Below, one piece after another: positions 33,307 through 41,976 of a DNA stretch of 59,685 bases (its first letter is position 1; each line of letters starts with the position of its first letter). The DNA comes from Clostridia bacterium (GTDB lineage Bacteria > Bacillota > Clostridia > Oscillospirales > UBA644). The translations under genes were made by a program, and so were the position numbers. The stretch spans positions 1 to 59,685 of the forward strand of contig JAGASR010000040.1 in the NCBI GenBank assembly GCA_017621705.1. The letters are read 5' to 3'. The notes beneath the pieces were generated by a model, which searched no databases, was not told where the DNA came from, and saw only the letters and a list, made by a program, of their open reading frames with translations.

Positions 33307-33385
33307 CCGATCTCACCTCGCCTGTAAAATTCTCATCTGTCTTTTAACTATATTATAGCATAAAACAATATAAAAGTAAATAACA

Positions 33386-33413
33386 AAAAAGCTCTGCATT
33401 TGCAGAGCTTTTT
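33386..33413. terminator. Terminator of the rplM-rpsI operon
   Basis: AAAAAGCTCTGCA (33,386-33,398) pairs with TGCAGAGCTTTTT (33,401-33,413). Compact, perfect, with T/A tracts on both strands. Confidence 0.92.
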
Positions 33414-33444
33414 GTATATGAAAGTAAATTGTCGGATAATAAAA

Positions 33445-33846
33445 TTATCGTTTGGAGAACTGCGGTGCGCGGCGAGCTGCCTTGAGACCGGGTTTCTTTC
33501 TTTCTTTCATTCTGGGGTCTCTGGTGAGGAGGCCTGCTTTTTTGAGAGCGGGCTTGAGAGTTTCGTCAGAAACAACGAGAGCTCTTGCGAGACCGTGACG
33601 GATAGCGCCTGCCTGACCGGAAACGCCGCCGCCTACAACGGTGGTTTCGATATCGTATTTGCCCATGAGACCGGTGGTTTCGAGGGGCTGACGAACGATA
33701 AGTTTGAGGGTTTCGAGACCGAAGTAATCGTCGATATCTCTGCCGTTAATGGTTATTTTGCCGGTTCCCTGATAAACGCGAACACGTGCAACGGAATGTT
33801 TCTTTCTGCCTGTGCCGTAAAAATACGGTCTTTTAGATTCGTACAT
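33445..33846 (-). CDS. rpsI: 30S ribosomal protein S9
   Basis: 133 residues, usual length. Typical N-terminus [20 protein letters not shown] and C-terminal tail RRAPQFSKR, whose last Arg contacts the P-site tRNA anticodon. RBS GGAGGA. Follows rplM by 14 bases, the near-universal bacterial order. Confidence 0.98.
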   Translation of the reverse strand: MYESKRPYFYGTGRKKHSVARVRVYQGTGKITINGRDIDDYFGLETLKLIVRQPLETTGLMGKYDIETTVVGGGVSGQAGAIRHGLARALVVSDETLKPALKKAGLLTRDPRMKERKKPGLKAARRAPQFSKR

Positions 33847-33860
33847 CAGTTCGATCCTCC

Positions 33861-34292
33861 TTAGTCAATGTTGAATACTTCGGGCTGCTGAGCTGCATGT
33901 TTGTGTTCAGCACCTTTGTATACGCGAAGACGGCGCATTGCGGAGCGGCCGATTACATTGTTGGGGATCATGCCTTTAACAGCAAGTTCGAAAACGAATT
34001 CGGGATTCTTTTCCATCATGGTCTTGTAGTTAACTTCTTTAAGACCACCTACCCAACCGGTGTGATGACGGTAGAATTTCTGTTCGAGTTTCTTACCGGT
34101 GAAGATTGTTTTTTCAGCGTTGATAACGATTACGAAATCGCCGCAGTCAACGTGGGGGGTGTAGGTCGCTTTATGTTTGCCTCTTAAGAGGGTAGCGACT
34201 TCTGCAGCTACGCGGCCGCAGGGCTTGTTTGCTGCGTCTACAACGTACCATTTACGTTCAATGTTCGCAGCGTTTGCCATGAATGTAGACAT
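33861..34292 (-). CDS. rplM: 50S ribosomal protein L13
   Basis: 143 residues. Recognisable features are [31 protein letters not shown] and [20 protein letters not shown] near the end. RBS GGAGGAAATT. First gene of the rplM-rpsI operon. The leader is under 40 bases, too short for the L13 autoregulatory leader known from other Firmicutes. Confidence 0.98.
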   Translation of the reverse strand: MSTFMANAANIERKWYVVDAANKPCGRVAAEVATLLRGKHKATYTPHVDCGDFVIVINAEKTIFTGKKLEQKFYRHHTGWVGGLKEVNYKTMMEKNPEFVFELAVKGMIPNNVIGRSAMRRLRVYKGAEHKHAAQQPEVFNID

Positions 34293-34327
34293 AATAATTT
34301 CCTCCGTTTGAGATTCAATACCGGAAG

Positions 34328-34356
34328 ATTATAACACAACCTTTCATTTTTGTCAA
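34328..34356 (-). promoter_or_regulatory. Promoter of rplM-rpsI
   Basis: Minus strand TTGACA (34,351-34,356), 17-base spacer, TATAAT (34,328-34,333): full consensus, fitting a highly expressed ribosomal operon. Confidence 0.9.
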
Positions 34357-34399
34357 TACCTAATTTGAAAATTTTATTGCTGTGATTTCACAAACTCTT

Positions 34400-34562
34400 A
34401 TTTTCTCCGTTTTTCTCTTGTTTTCTCGTTTTTACTCAATCGCAAAATGAAAAATTCACAATTTACTTCTCGAAAACGATGCTTTCATATGGCGAAAATT
34501 TGTATTTTCACAATTTCGTAACTTATAGAATTTGAAGAAAACACGAGAAAAACAGAGTAAAA
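34400..34562. repeat. Long imperfect inverted repeat in AT-rich intergenic DNA
   Basis: The arms 34,400-34,428 and 34,534-34,562 are reverse complements at about 24 of 28 positions. Between them TTCACAATTT occurs twice in direct orientation (34,455-34,464 and 34,507-34,516). No coding frame stands out in the 395-base gap. It could be a decayed MITE-like element or a structured RNA. Confidence 0.45.
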
Positions 34563-34634
34563 TGAATAACAGCAACATAAAAACAGATAAAATACGGTTA
34601 ATTTACAAAATTACGCCTTAAAACGATATAAATA

Positions 34635-34666
34635 AAAAGACTCACGAATTGCTTCCGTGAGCCTTT
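34635..34666 (-). terminator. Terminator after the OrfA-like gene
   Basis: AAAGACTCACG (34,636-34,646) pairs with CGTGAGCCTTT (34,656-34,666) with one mismatch. It closes the nfeD/band-7/OrfA-like unit. Confidence 0.75.
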
Positions 34667-34687
34667 TCGGACATATTATCTATACTG

Positions 34688-35278
34688 TTATTCCGCTTTT
34701 TCGGGTATCTCTTTTGCAAGAGCGATCGCTGCTTTCTTTAGCATCATAATTTCTTCTTCAAGGTCTGCGATCTGTTTTTTGAGTGCGGAGATCTCTTCGT
34801 TCTGGCTTTCTATATGGCGGAACATAGAATCTTCCGGAGATTCGTTCCTTGCGTTTTCTTCCATGATCGAAAGCAGTTCGATCTTTTCTTCTTCGGAGAT
34901 AATGACTTCGTTGCTGTCGGGGATCTTGATGTCGATCTTCGGTTCGCGTTCATTCTGCGCAACGAGTACCCAGTTTTTGATCGTCAGATAAGGGATACAT
35001 AGTTCCTTGCTGACTTTATAAACGCTTTCCCCGTTTTCTATTCTGTTAACAACGATATTCTTTATCTTTTCGCCGTAACGTTTCTTCCTTTTGGACTTCT
35101 TTCTGTTTTTTGCCTCTTCAAAAAGCGATTCTATGAGCTGATCTTTCTTTTCTGCCCAACTTTTTATCGTTAAAGCCGAAAGACCTGTCTTTTTCGATAT
35201 AGAATTTCTGGATTCGCCTTTTTCTACACGGTCTACAATCGAAAGCTTATATTCCGTCGTATATTTCCTTTGTGCCAT
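34688..35278 (-). CDS. Orphan IS3 OrfA-like protein with two HTH domains and a zipper
   Basis: 196 residues, RBS AAGGGAG. Two helix-turn-helix units: YKLSIVDRVEKGESRNSISK with TIKSWAEK (about 9-45), and KNIVVNRIENGESVYKVSKE with YLTIKNWV (about 72-105). A C-terminal leucine zipper, ISALKKQIADLEEEIMMLKKAA then AKEI, is the standard tail of IS3 OrfA. No OrfB/DDE partner, frameshift window or inverted repeats are found around it, and it follows nfeD and band-7 genes in the same direction. Probably a domesticated DNA-binding protein; its role is unknown. Confidence 0.75.
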   Translation of the reverse strand: MAQRKYTTEYKLSIVDRVEKGESRNSISKKTGLSALTIKSWAEKKDQLIESLFEEAKNRKKSKRKKRYGEKIKNIVVNRIENGESVYKVSKELCIPYLTIKNWVLVAQNEREPKIDIKIPDSNEVIISEEEKIELLSIMEENARNESPEDSMFRHIESQNEEISALKKQIADLEEEIMMLKKAAIALAKEIPEKAE

Positions 35279-35337
35279 TATTATCTCCCTTTCATTTATT
35301 ATTAAGGGTCTTCTTCGACAAACAAAAAGGTATTTTT

Positions 35338-36291
35338 TTATACGTTGTTGTCCTTATCGGAAACGACAAGCTCCTTTAACGATGTCGCAAGCCCTGCTAC
35401 CGACTGTATCTGAGACGGAATGATTATCTTCGTTGCTTTGCCGTCAGCCGCCGCCGTGAATGCCTCAAGCGATTTCAATGCTATTACCGCATCCGAAGGA
35501 TTTGCTTCATTGATCAGTCTGATACCTTCCGCAACAGCCTGCTGTACTTTAAGGATAGCTTCCGCTTCACCTTCAGCTTCTCTGATCTTTACTTCTCTTT
35601 CGGCTTCTGCCGCAAGGATCGCTGCCTGCTTTTCAGCCTCAGCGGTAAGGATTACGCTTTCTTTCTGACCTTCCGCAACAAGGATCGCACTCTTCTTATC
35701 ACCTTCTGCGCGGAGGATTGCTTCACGTCTTTCGCGTTCTGCTTTCATCTGTTTTTCCATCGCATCCCTGATCTCTTTGGGAGGAATGATGTTTTTAAGC
35801 TCGACTCTGTTTACTTTAATGCCCCACGGGTCGGTCGCGATATCGAGGATAGATCTCATTTTTGTATTGATAAGATCTCTGGATGTAAGTGTCGAATCAA
35901 GTTCAAGGTCACCGATTATATTACGCAGAGTCGTAGCCGTAAGGTTTTCGATCGCGGACATCGGATTGTCAACACCGTATGCGTAAAGCTTCGGGTCGGT
36001 AATCTGGAAGTATACGACCGTGTCTATTTGCATTGTAACATTATCTTTGGTAATTACGGGCTGCGGCGCAAAGTCTACTACCTGCTCTTTGAGGGAGACG
36101 GTTTTTGCGATTCTTTCGATGAAAGGGATCTTTATGTGCAACCCTGTCTGCCATGTTTTAACGTAAGCGCCGAGTCGTTCCACGACCATTGCCTGCGCCT
36201 GCGAAACGATCTTGATATTGCTTACTATTATAATGAATAAGAGAATTATAACTGCGCCTGCCGCAGTCAGTCCGGGGGTAAGCCAAGGCAT
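35338..36291 (-). CDS. SPFH/band-7 membrane protein (stomatin/QmcA type)
   Basis: 317 residues. One N-terminal membrane helix (AAGAVIILLFIIIVSNIKIV) is followed by the SPFH domain (MVVERLGAYVKTWQTGLHIK, then RDLINTKMRSILDIATDPWG) and an Ala/Glu-rich coiled coil (ILAAEAEREVKIREAEGEAE) that assembles rings. Organises membrane microdomains and protects proteins from FtsH-like proteolysis. Encoded 52 bases after the NfeD partner, a widely conserved pairing. Confidence 0.94.
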   Translation of the reverse strand: MPWLTPGLTAAGAVIILLFIIIVSNIKIVSQAQAMVVERLGAYVKTWQTGLHIKIPFIERIAKTVSLKEQVVDFAPQPVITKDNVTMQIDTVVYFQITDPKLYAYGVDNPMSAIENLTATTLRNIIGDLELDSTLTSRDLINTKMRSILDIATDPWGIKVNRVELKNIIPPKEIRDAMEKQMKAERERREAILRAEGDKKSAILVAEGQKESVILTAEAEKQAAILAAEAEREVKIREAEGEAEAILKVQQAVAEGIRLINEANPSDAVIALKSLEAFTAAADGKATKIIIPSQIQSVAGLATSLKELVVSDKDNNV

Positions 36292-36343
36292 TTTCTTTAC
36301 CTGTACCGTTAAAACGGCCCTTTCTTTTAATTATTGGAAGCGG

Positions 36344-36793
36344 TTATTTCGCCGCAACTATTGCTTTTACGCCTTCGATTCGTATTACGGTAACTTCGCA
36401 GCCTTCCGCGATAGGCTTTCCGTCTTCGCTTCTTGCCGTCCATTCCATACCGTTTATTTTGACTGCTCCTGCTGCATCCGTGTTGCTTATACTTTCGGAT
36501 ACAACGGCTGTCTGACCGATAATCTGCTCAAAGTTCGTGGGTGTCTTTTTCGGCAATATGAATTTTTTAACAAGCGGTCTTGTTAGTATTATCGCTGCCG
36601 CCGATACAACAATGAATATTATCGCCTGGATCCATATCTGTGCACCCAATGCCGACGCTATTACGGAACAAAGAGATCCGAGCGCAAACCATATTGACAC
36701 GATATGAACAGTTAATGCCTCAATTATGACAAAAACAAAGAGCATAATCAGCCAAAAAAATGTCATATCGAAAAATTCGGCAAACCCGTTCAT
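36344..36793 (-). CDS. NfeD-family membrane protein, partner of the band-7 protein
   Basis: Start taken at 36,793 with an excellent site (GGAGG, spacing 7), 149 residues. Three to four membrane helices (MTFFWLIMLFVFVIIEALTV; ALGSLCSVIASALGA; AIIFIVVSAAAIILT) and a C-terminal OB-fold (IGQTAVVSESISN, then GCEVTVIRIEGVKAIV). Short-form NfeD, lacking the ClpP-like protease domain. Promoter probably TTGCAT-17-TAATAT on the minus strand about 100 bases upstream. Confidence 0.92.
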   Translation of the reverse strand: MNGFAEFFDMTFFWLIMLFVFVIIEALTVHIVSIWFALGSLCSVIASALGAQIWIQAIIFIVVSAAAIILTRPLVKKFILPKKTPTNFEQIIGQTAVVSESISNTDAAGAVKINGMEWTARSEDGKPIAEGCEVTVIRIEGVKAIVAAK

Positions 36794-37062
36794 CTGAACA
36801 CCTCCGTTAAACAAAATATTTTCAGTTGTTTCAAAGGATAGACCGTTAAAAGTATACCCATTATTTTATATAACTATATTATCACATTGTTCACAAAAAT
36901 GCAATAGGAAATTATGAAATTTTTCGTTACAAAATAAAAAATTTTTAGAATTTGTCAAATTCTTGACTGCCTGAATAAAATATAGTGTACTTTTCTACTG
37001 TCCGAACAGTGTAAAAAAAACATTGCGGACAGACAATTTTGATCCGAAAGGCTTGTTTGAAT

Positions 37063-37287
37063 ATGAAAAAATATAAATGTATAGTTGTAAAGTCTCAGAC
37101 TTATGCAAAAAAAGCTGAAAAAGTTCTTTCCCATAACGGAATTTCATCATCTGTTCTTCATTGCAAGGCAGGTTCCGTAAGCGGATGCGGACGATGTGTG
37201 AAAGTCGAGGAAAAAGATGTTGACCGGTCTGTCGATATCTTGAAAAAAGAGGGTGTTATATTAACGGGTGAAATTTATGGATTATAA
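37063..37287 (+). CDS. DUF3343 protein (putative Se/S carrier-like)
   Basis: Start taken at the ATG at 37,063 (GAAAGG upstream), 74 residues. Pattern KKYKCIVVKSQTYAKKAEKV, then HCKAGSVSGCGRCVKV with conserved cysteines, then a hydrophobic end, matches DUF3343, whose members are often next to cysteine desulfurases or selenium genes. Overlaps the cysteine desulfurase gene by about 10 bases, so the two are co-translated. The Cys-x-x-Cys could accept sulfur from it (inferred). Confidence 0.85.
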   Translation: MKKYKCIVVKSQTYAKKAEKVLSHNGISSSVLHCKAGSVSGCGRCVKVEEKDVDRSVDILKKEGVILTGEIYGL

Positions 37288-38425
37288 AAAAACGGTTTAT
37301 CTCGATAATGCGGCATCGTCATTTCCGAAACCCCGTTCCGTCATAGAAAGAATGAATCGTGTTCTGAACGAAAATACGGCAAATCCGGGTCGTTCGGGAC
37401 ACAGACTTTCTCTTTCGGCATCTCAGATCGTATTTGATGCAAGAACGGTTGTTGCCGATTTCTTCGGGATTTCTGGTCACGAGGAAAATGTTGTTTTTAC
37501 TTATAACGCAACTTATGCGATAAATACGGTTCTGCGCGGACTTTTAAGAAGAGGGGATCATGTGATTATTTCCGATATTGAGCATAATTCCGTTCTGCGT
37601 CCGCTTGTCGCAATGAAAAAAGACGGTATTTCGTTCGATATTGCCGAAACTTTCGAAAGCGATGATCTCACGGTTTCATCTTTCTCCTCACATATACGGA
37701 ACAATACAAAAATGATATTTGTTTCTCATGCGTCAAATGTCAGCGGCGCGATCCTCCCGTTAAAAGCACTCGGAGATCTTTGCAAAAAAAATGGTATACT
37801 TTTTTGCGTTGACGCCTCACAGACTGCAGGGCATCTGCCGATAAATATCCGTGAAATGAATATTTCCGCGCTCTGCGCTCCCGGACATAAATCTCTCATG
37901 GGACCGCAGGGGACAGGAGTGATCGTTATTTCACCTGAACTTAACACAGAAATTTCGCCTCTTGTTTACGGCGGTACGGGAACTGATTCGTTGCTTGATA
38001 TTCAGCCTTATGTTTTGCCCGAATATCTCGAAAGCGGAACCCTGAATACCGTCGGCATCGCAGGGCTTGCGGAAGGTATCCGTTTTTGTATGAATGAAAA
38101 GAATGCAATATCCTCGAAGATTTCGAGTCTTTTTTCGTATGCTTATTCCGAACTCGAAAAAATACCGCATATCCGTCTTTTTTCTCCTAAAACGGATAAT
38201 GTCGGCATTATTTCTTTTTCCGTTGACGGTATCGACTCCGAGCAAATAACACGTTTTCTTGATTCCGAGGGGATCTGTGTCAGAGGTGGGTTTCATTGCT
38301 CTGCGTTGTTCCATAAAAAGGCTCTGAGCGACCGCTTTGGACTGGTTCGTGTATCCCCCGGAGTCTTCAATACAAAAAAAGACATATTTACCTTTATTAT
38401 TTCAATAAAAAGACTTAAAAAATAA
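37277..38425 (+). CDS. Class V aminotransferase, cysteine desulfurase family
   Basis: 382 residues from the ATG at 37,277; a GTG nine bases earlier is possible. PLP enzyme: YLDNAASSFPKP at the start, cofactor-binding His/Asp in HASNVSGAI and CVDASQTAG, Schiff-base Lys205 in CAPGHKSLMGPQG, and active Cys341 in VRGGFHCSALFH. Group like SufS/CsdA but of the subset that travels with DUF3343. Releases sulfur (or selenium) from cysteine as an enzyme persulfide. No other Fe-S assembly gene is close by. Confidence 0.93.
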   Translation: MDYKKTVYLDNAASSFPKPRSVIERMNRVLNENTANPGRSGHRLSLSASQIVFDARTVVADFFGISGHEENVVFTYNATYAINTVLRGLLRRGDHVIISDIEHNSVLRPLVAMKKDGISFDIAETFESDDLTVSSFSSHIRNNTKMIFVSHASNVSGAILPLKALGDLCKKNGILFCVDASQTAGHLPINIREMNISALCAPGHKSLMGPQGTGVIVISPELNTEISPLVYGGTGTDSLLDIQPYVLPEYLESGTLNTVGIAGLAEGIRFCMNEKNAISSKISSLFSYAYSELEKIPHIRLFSPKTDNVGIISFSVDGIDSEQITRFLDSEGICVRGGFHCSALFHKKALSDRFGLVRVSPGVFNTKKDIFTFIISIKRLKK

Positions 38426-38435
38426 AAATTTTTAC

Positions 38436-38464
38436 TTGATTTTCGCCTTAAAAACTGATATAAT
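38436..38464 (+). promoter_or_regulatory. Promoter of the cdaA operon
   Basis: TTGATT (38,436-38,441), 17 bases, TATAAT (38,459-38,464). It is the only clear promoter for six tightly packed genes reaching 48,176. Confidence 0.75.
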
Positions 38465-38493
38465 TATTATATATACGTATTTTGGGGGAAGCT

Positions 38494-39369
38494 ATGGGCA
38501 GATTCTTTTCGGACGTCTGGTCCTTTATTGTTGCAACGGTTTCAAGCATAAGCATTTTTGATGTTATAGATATTGCTTTGGTATCGATTCTTGTTTATGT
38601 AGTCATAAAATTTATAAGAGATACCAGGGCGGCATTTCTTTTCAAAGGCATATTATTTGTTATTGCCTTGTTTTTCGTGTCAAGCCTTCTGAATCTTGCG
38701 GCAACGAGTTTTATTATCGAGTCGTTTCTTGAATTCGGTGTTCTTGCCATTATTATCGTATTTCAGCCCGAGATCCGTTCCGCGCTCGAAAAAATGGGCA
38801 GAAGCGGTCTGAAGAAATTTATCCCGATCTCCTTCGACGAAAATTCGTCCAAAGAAGGCGCTACGGGCGAGATGATCTCCGATCTCTGCAAAGCGGTATC
38901 TTATTTTTCCGCGACAAAGACAGGCGCGCTCATCGTTATCGAGCGTAATATCAAGCTCGGTGATATTATTTCTTCGGGTAAATCCATAGCTCTCGACTGC
39001 GATACTACCCCCGAACTTATCATGAATATTTTCTTCAACAAAGCACCTCTTCACGACGGCGCGATGATAATACGTGATAACCGTATAATCGCCGCAGGTT
39101 GTGTCCTTCCTCTTTCCGAATCCGTTCTTGACAGCGAACTCGGTACCCGTCACAGAGCGGCGCTCGGTATTTCCGAAGTTTCCGACGCGGTAGCACTCAT
39201 CGTTTCGGAAGAAACGGGCATTATCTCTCTTGCCGTAGAAGGCAAACTTAACCGTCGTTACACCCCCGATGCTCTTCCCCATGTACTTACCAAACTTCTC
39301 GGCAAGGAAGCCGAAAACCGTAAAATAAATGTTCTTTCCGAACTTTTGAAAGGAAGAAGTGATAAATGA
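38494..39369 (+). CDS. cdaA: Membrane diadenylate cyclase CdaA
   Basis: Start at the ATG at 38,494 (GGGGGAA site), 291 residues. Three N-terminal membrane helices (IDIALVSILVYVVIKFI; AAFLFKGILFVIALFFV; FLEFGVLAIIIVF) are followed by the DAC domain with both catalytic motifs: Asp-Gly-Ala in LHDGAMIIRDN and Arg-His-Arg in LGTRHRAALG. Makes c-di-AMP from two ATP, controlling potassium and cell-wall homeostasis. Its stop overlaps the cdaR start (ATGA). The usual third gene glmM is absent. Confidence 0.97.
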   Translation: MGRFFSDVWSFIVATVSSISIFDVIDIALVSILVYVVIKFIRDTRAAFLFKGILFVIALFFVSSLLNLAATSFIIESFLEFGVLAIIIVFQPEIRSALEKMGRSGLKKFIPISFDENSSKEGATGEMISDLCKAVSYFSATKTGALIVIERNIKLGDIISSGKSIALDCDTTPELIMNIFFNKAPLHDGAMIIRDNRIIAAGCVLPLSESVLDSELGTRHRAALGISEVSDAVALIVSEETGIISLAVEGKLNRRYTPDALPHVLTKLLGKEAENRKINVLSELLKGRSDK

Positions 39370-40628
39370 AAAAAATAACTGAGTTTTTCGGCAAACTGTT
39401 TAAAAATTCTATTTTTCTCAAGGTCGCTTCCGTCCTTATCGCTATAGGCGTATGGCTCTATATCGTTAATGTTGTCGACCCGCTGAGATCGGAAGAATAT
39501 CAGAATGTTCCCATTTCGTTCGTTTATGAGGGTACGGTTCCGTATAACAACTCTCTTATGCCGCTTGTAACGAACCGAAATTTCTTTGTCGATGTCCGCG
39601 TTTCGGGCTCGAGAACGAGTCTTCTCAATTTTTCCAAAGATAAAATAAATGCTTCGCTCAACTTTAACGCTGTTGCGGCGGAGGGTATTTACGATATTCC
39701 CATCAGCGTTTCTCTCGGAGATGACGGTCTTACTTATGAGATTCTCGGTTCCGAGACGATAACTCTCAAATTCGTCAAAAAAAGCAGTACGACTTTAAGA
39801 GTTGATTTTCAGCGTATGGGTAACTATAAATCGGGTTACTCTGTCGTTGAACAGACTGTTTCTCCCGAGCTTATAACTGTTGAAGGACCGAAAAGTATTA
39901 TCGATACGATCGGCTATGCCGAGGTTCTTGTCGATGTTTCGGGTTCTGCAAAAAATATCGTTGAAGTTGCCGATATTTCGCTCCTTACTTCCGACAGAGC
40001 ATATGTCGACCGCACGTATCTTTCCCTTTCCGATTCTCAGGCAACAGTTTCCGTTGCGTTGCAGTATAAAAAATCGGTAAAAGTTACCACCACTCTTTCA
40101 AATCCGTACGGTGGCGACGAGTCAGCCTATGCGACCGTTTCGTACTCACCGTCTCCTTATCTTCAGCTTCAGGGCGATGAAGACATTCTTTCACTTATCG
40201 AGTATTACAATATCGGAACTATAAATCTTTCCGATATTACCGATACAACAAAAACTTTTGAGTTCAATATCCCGAATCAGGAAGGTATTGAAGTCGTAAG
40301 TGACAGTAAGACCGTAACCGCAACCGTCGATCTCGGAAATGCGACGACTAAAAATTACAGACTTACCGCACTCAATCTCAATCAGTGTTCTTTCCTCAAT
40401 GTTCCCGACGGCATGACCCCCAGAATTACGGATTCTTTTAAAAATATTTCTGTTCGTGCCCAGGAATATACACTCGGCGAACTTACTGCCGATTCGTTCA
40501 AGCTTTCAGTTGATCTTTCGTCGATTCCCAATGAAAACGGCGAATATCCTCTTATCATTGAGATTCCCGCAGGCGTTTCCGCAGGATTTTTAAACAGATA
40601 TTATGTTTCTGTTGATCTTGATAATTAA
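39366..40628 (+). CDS. cdaR: YbbR-domain regulator CdaR
   Basis: 420 residues. One membrane helix (residues about 19-37, LKVASVLIAIGVWLYIVNVV) then about four extracellular YbbR repeats, each opening with a VPISFVYEG-like strand and a VTVEGPKSIID-type turn. Binds CdaA and tunes c-di-AMP synthesis from outside the membrane. Overlaps cdaA by 4 bases. Confidence 0.94.
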   Translation: MKKITEFFGKLFKNSIFLKVASVLIAIGVWLYIVNVVDPLRSEEYQNVPISFVYEGTVPYNNSLMPLVTNRNFFVDVRVSGSRTSLLNFSKDKINASLNFNAVAAEGIYDIPISVSLGDDGLTYEILGSETITLKFVKKSSTTLRVDFQRMGNYKSGYSVVEQTVSPELITVEGPKSIIDTIGYAEVLVDVSGSAKNIVEVADISLLTSDRAYVDRTYLSLSDSQATVSVALQYKKSVKVTTTLSNPYGGDESAYATVSYSPSPYLQLQGDEDILSLIEYYNIGTINLSDITDTTKTFEFNIPNQEGIEVVSDSKTVTATVDLGNATTKNYRLTALNLNQCSFLNVPDGMTPRITDSFKNISVRAQEYTLGELTADSFKLSVDLSSIPNENGEYPLIIEIPAGVSAGFLNRYYVSVDLDN

Positions 40629-40635
40629 TTGAAAA

Positions 40636-41976
40636 ATGAACGTTGACGTAAAAATCAGATATGTTTCGTTCGACGGCGCTTCTGTTGTTGTTTCTCTTGA
40701 TGAAAAAATCATGAAAAACGGAGAGATAGCGTCGTTCGTTCTGAAAATGACAGGTATCGGAGACGATATAATTTCCGCTGTCGATTTTGAATCGCTTGAA
40801 TTTTGTGATAACGTGGGAGCAATTCCTGTCTGTTTTGAGGATATATCCCGTCCGCCACGTGTTATAAGAAAAATACGTGCAACCAGAGATACCGACGGTC
40901 GGATTTCTATCCGTTACGGCTGTAAATTCAAACCCGCAAGAAGAAATCCCATTCTCGATATGGGAATCGAAAGAAACGGAACCATGGGCGCAGGCGAGAA
41001 TTTTCTCCCGTCTTTTAATCGTGAAAAAATAAATCTGAATATCGGATTCGATATTTCCGATCTTCCGGAAAACTGCTCATATGTCTGGACATACGGCGGT
41101 TCGGGAAGTTTTGAAGTCAAAGGTGACGTTCTTTCTTCGTCATATTTCTGTGTCGGTAAAATTAACCGATGCGAAAACGGCAACTTCGGTTATTACTGGC
41201 TTGACGATACCGTCGATCTTTCCGAAACAGCCGCCATGGCTGAAAAGATATTTTCGGACTTTTCGGTTTTCTTCGGTGATACGGATGAGCCGTACCGTAT
41301 TTTGGCACGCTGTCGTGAAACTTCCGTTTGCGGCGGTACTGCGGCAGACAGAAGCTATGCTTATATTTATGCCCCCGAAATGCATCCGTCAAAAGAAGAT
41401 CTCAAACTTCTCTTTGCTCATGAGATCGTTCATAACTGGACAACGATGTCCGATATTCCATACGGGATATGCACCTGGTACCAGGAAGGAATTGCCGATC
41501 TTTATTCGACGCTTCTTCTTTACCGAAACGGAATGCTTACAAGGGACGAACTTATCTTCGATCTCAATTCAAAATCGAGGCAGTACTACGAAAATCCGTG
41601 TGTTTCTCTTCCGAACGATCAGCTCGGAAAACTGCTTTTTAAAGACCTTGAGGCGACCACCGTTCCGTACGGCCGCGGATTTTTCTATCTTCTTTCCGTC
41701 GATCGCGATATCAGGATGGCGACAGACGGGAAAAAGACCCTTGACGATATTGTAAAAAAACTTCTTTCTATAAATAAACCCGATAATGAAGCGTGGCTTT
41801 CGGAACTTGAAAAGATCGGACTTGCCGATGCCCGTGCAAAATTTGATCGTATGTGTTCGGGTGAAATAATAGCTCCCGTGCTTTCATGTTTTGACGGCGC
41901 GGATATCGAAATAACGCAAACGCACTCCGTTCGCAGAAGAACAGGCGAGGAGTGCACTGTTTGGGAGTTTAAATGA
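40636..41976 (+). CDS. Gluzincin metallopeptidase-like protein (M1/M61 type)
   Basis: 446 residues, 7 bases after cdaR. Zinc motif His262-Glu-Ile-Val-His266 (LLFAHEIVHNW) with the third ligand Glu284 in WYQEGIADLYSTLLL, the HExxH-(18)-E spacing of gluzincins. The N-terminal 200 residues are beta-rich, as in M61 peptidases. No signal peptide, so apparently cytoplasmic, which is unusual next to the extracytoplasmic CdaR. A peptidase role is inferred from the motif; the target is unknown. Confidence 0.8.
   Translation: MNVDVKIRYVSFDGASVVVSLDEKIMKNGEIASFVLKMTGIGDDIISAVDFESLEFCDNVGAIPVCFEDISRPPRVIRKIRATRDTDGRISIRYGCKFKPARRNPILDMGIERNGTMGAGENFLPSFNREKINLNIGFDISDLPENCSYVWTYGGSGSFEVKGDVLSSSYFCVGKINRCENGNFGYYWLDDTVDLSETAAMAEKIFSDFSVFFGDTDEPYRILARCRETSVCGGTAADRSYAYIYAPEMHPSKEDLKLLFAHEIVHNWTTMSDIPYGICTWYQEGIADLYSTLLLYRNGMLTRDELIFDLNSKSRQYYENPCVSLPNDQLGKLLFKDLEATTVPYGRGFFYLLSVDRDIRMATDGKKTLDDIVKKLLSINKPDNEAWLSELEKIGLADARAKFDRMCSGEIIAPVLSCFDGADIEITQTHSVRRRTGEECTVWEFK

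Noticed and set aside
34293..34327. L13 autoregulatory leader upstream of rplM
   Set aside because: The distance from the promoter to the start codon is too short to hold the known structure.
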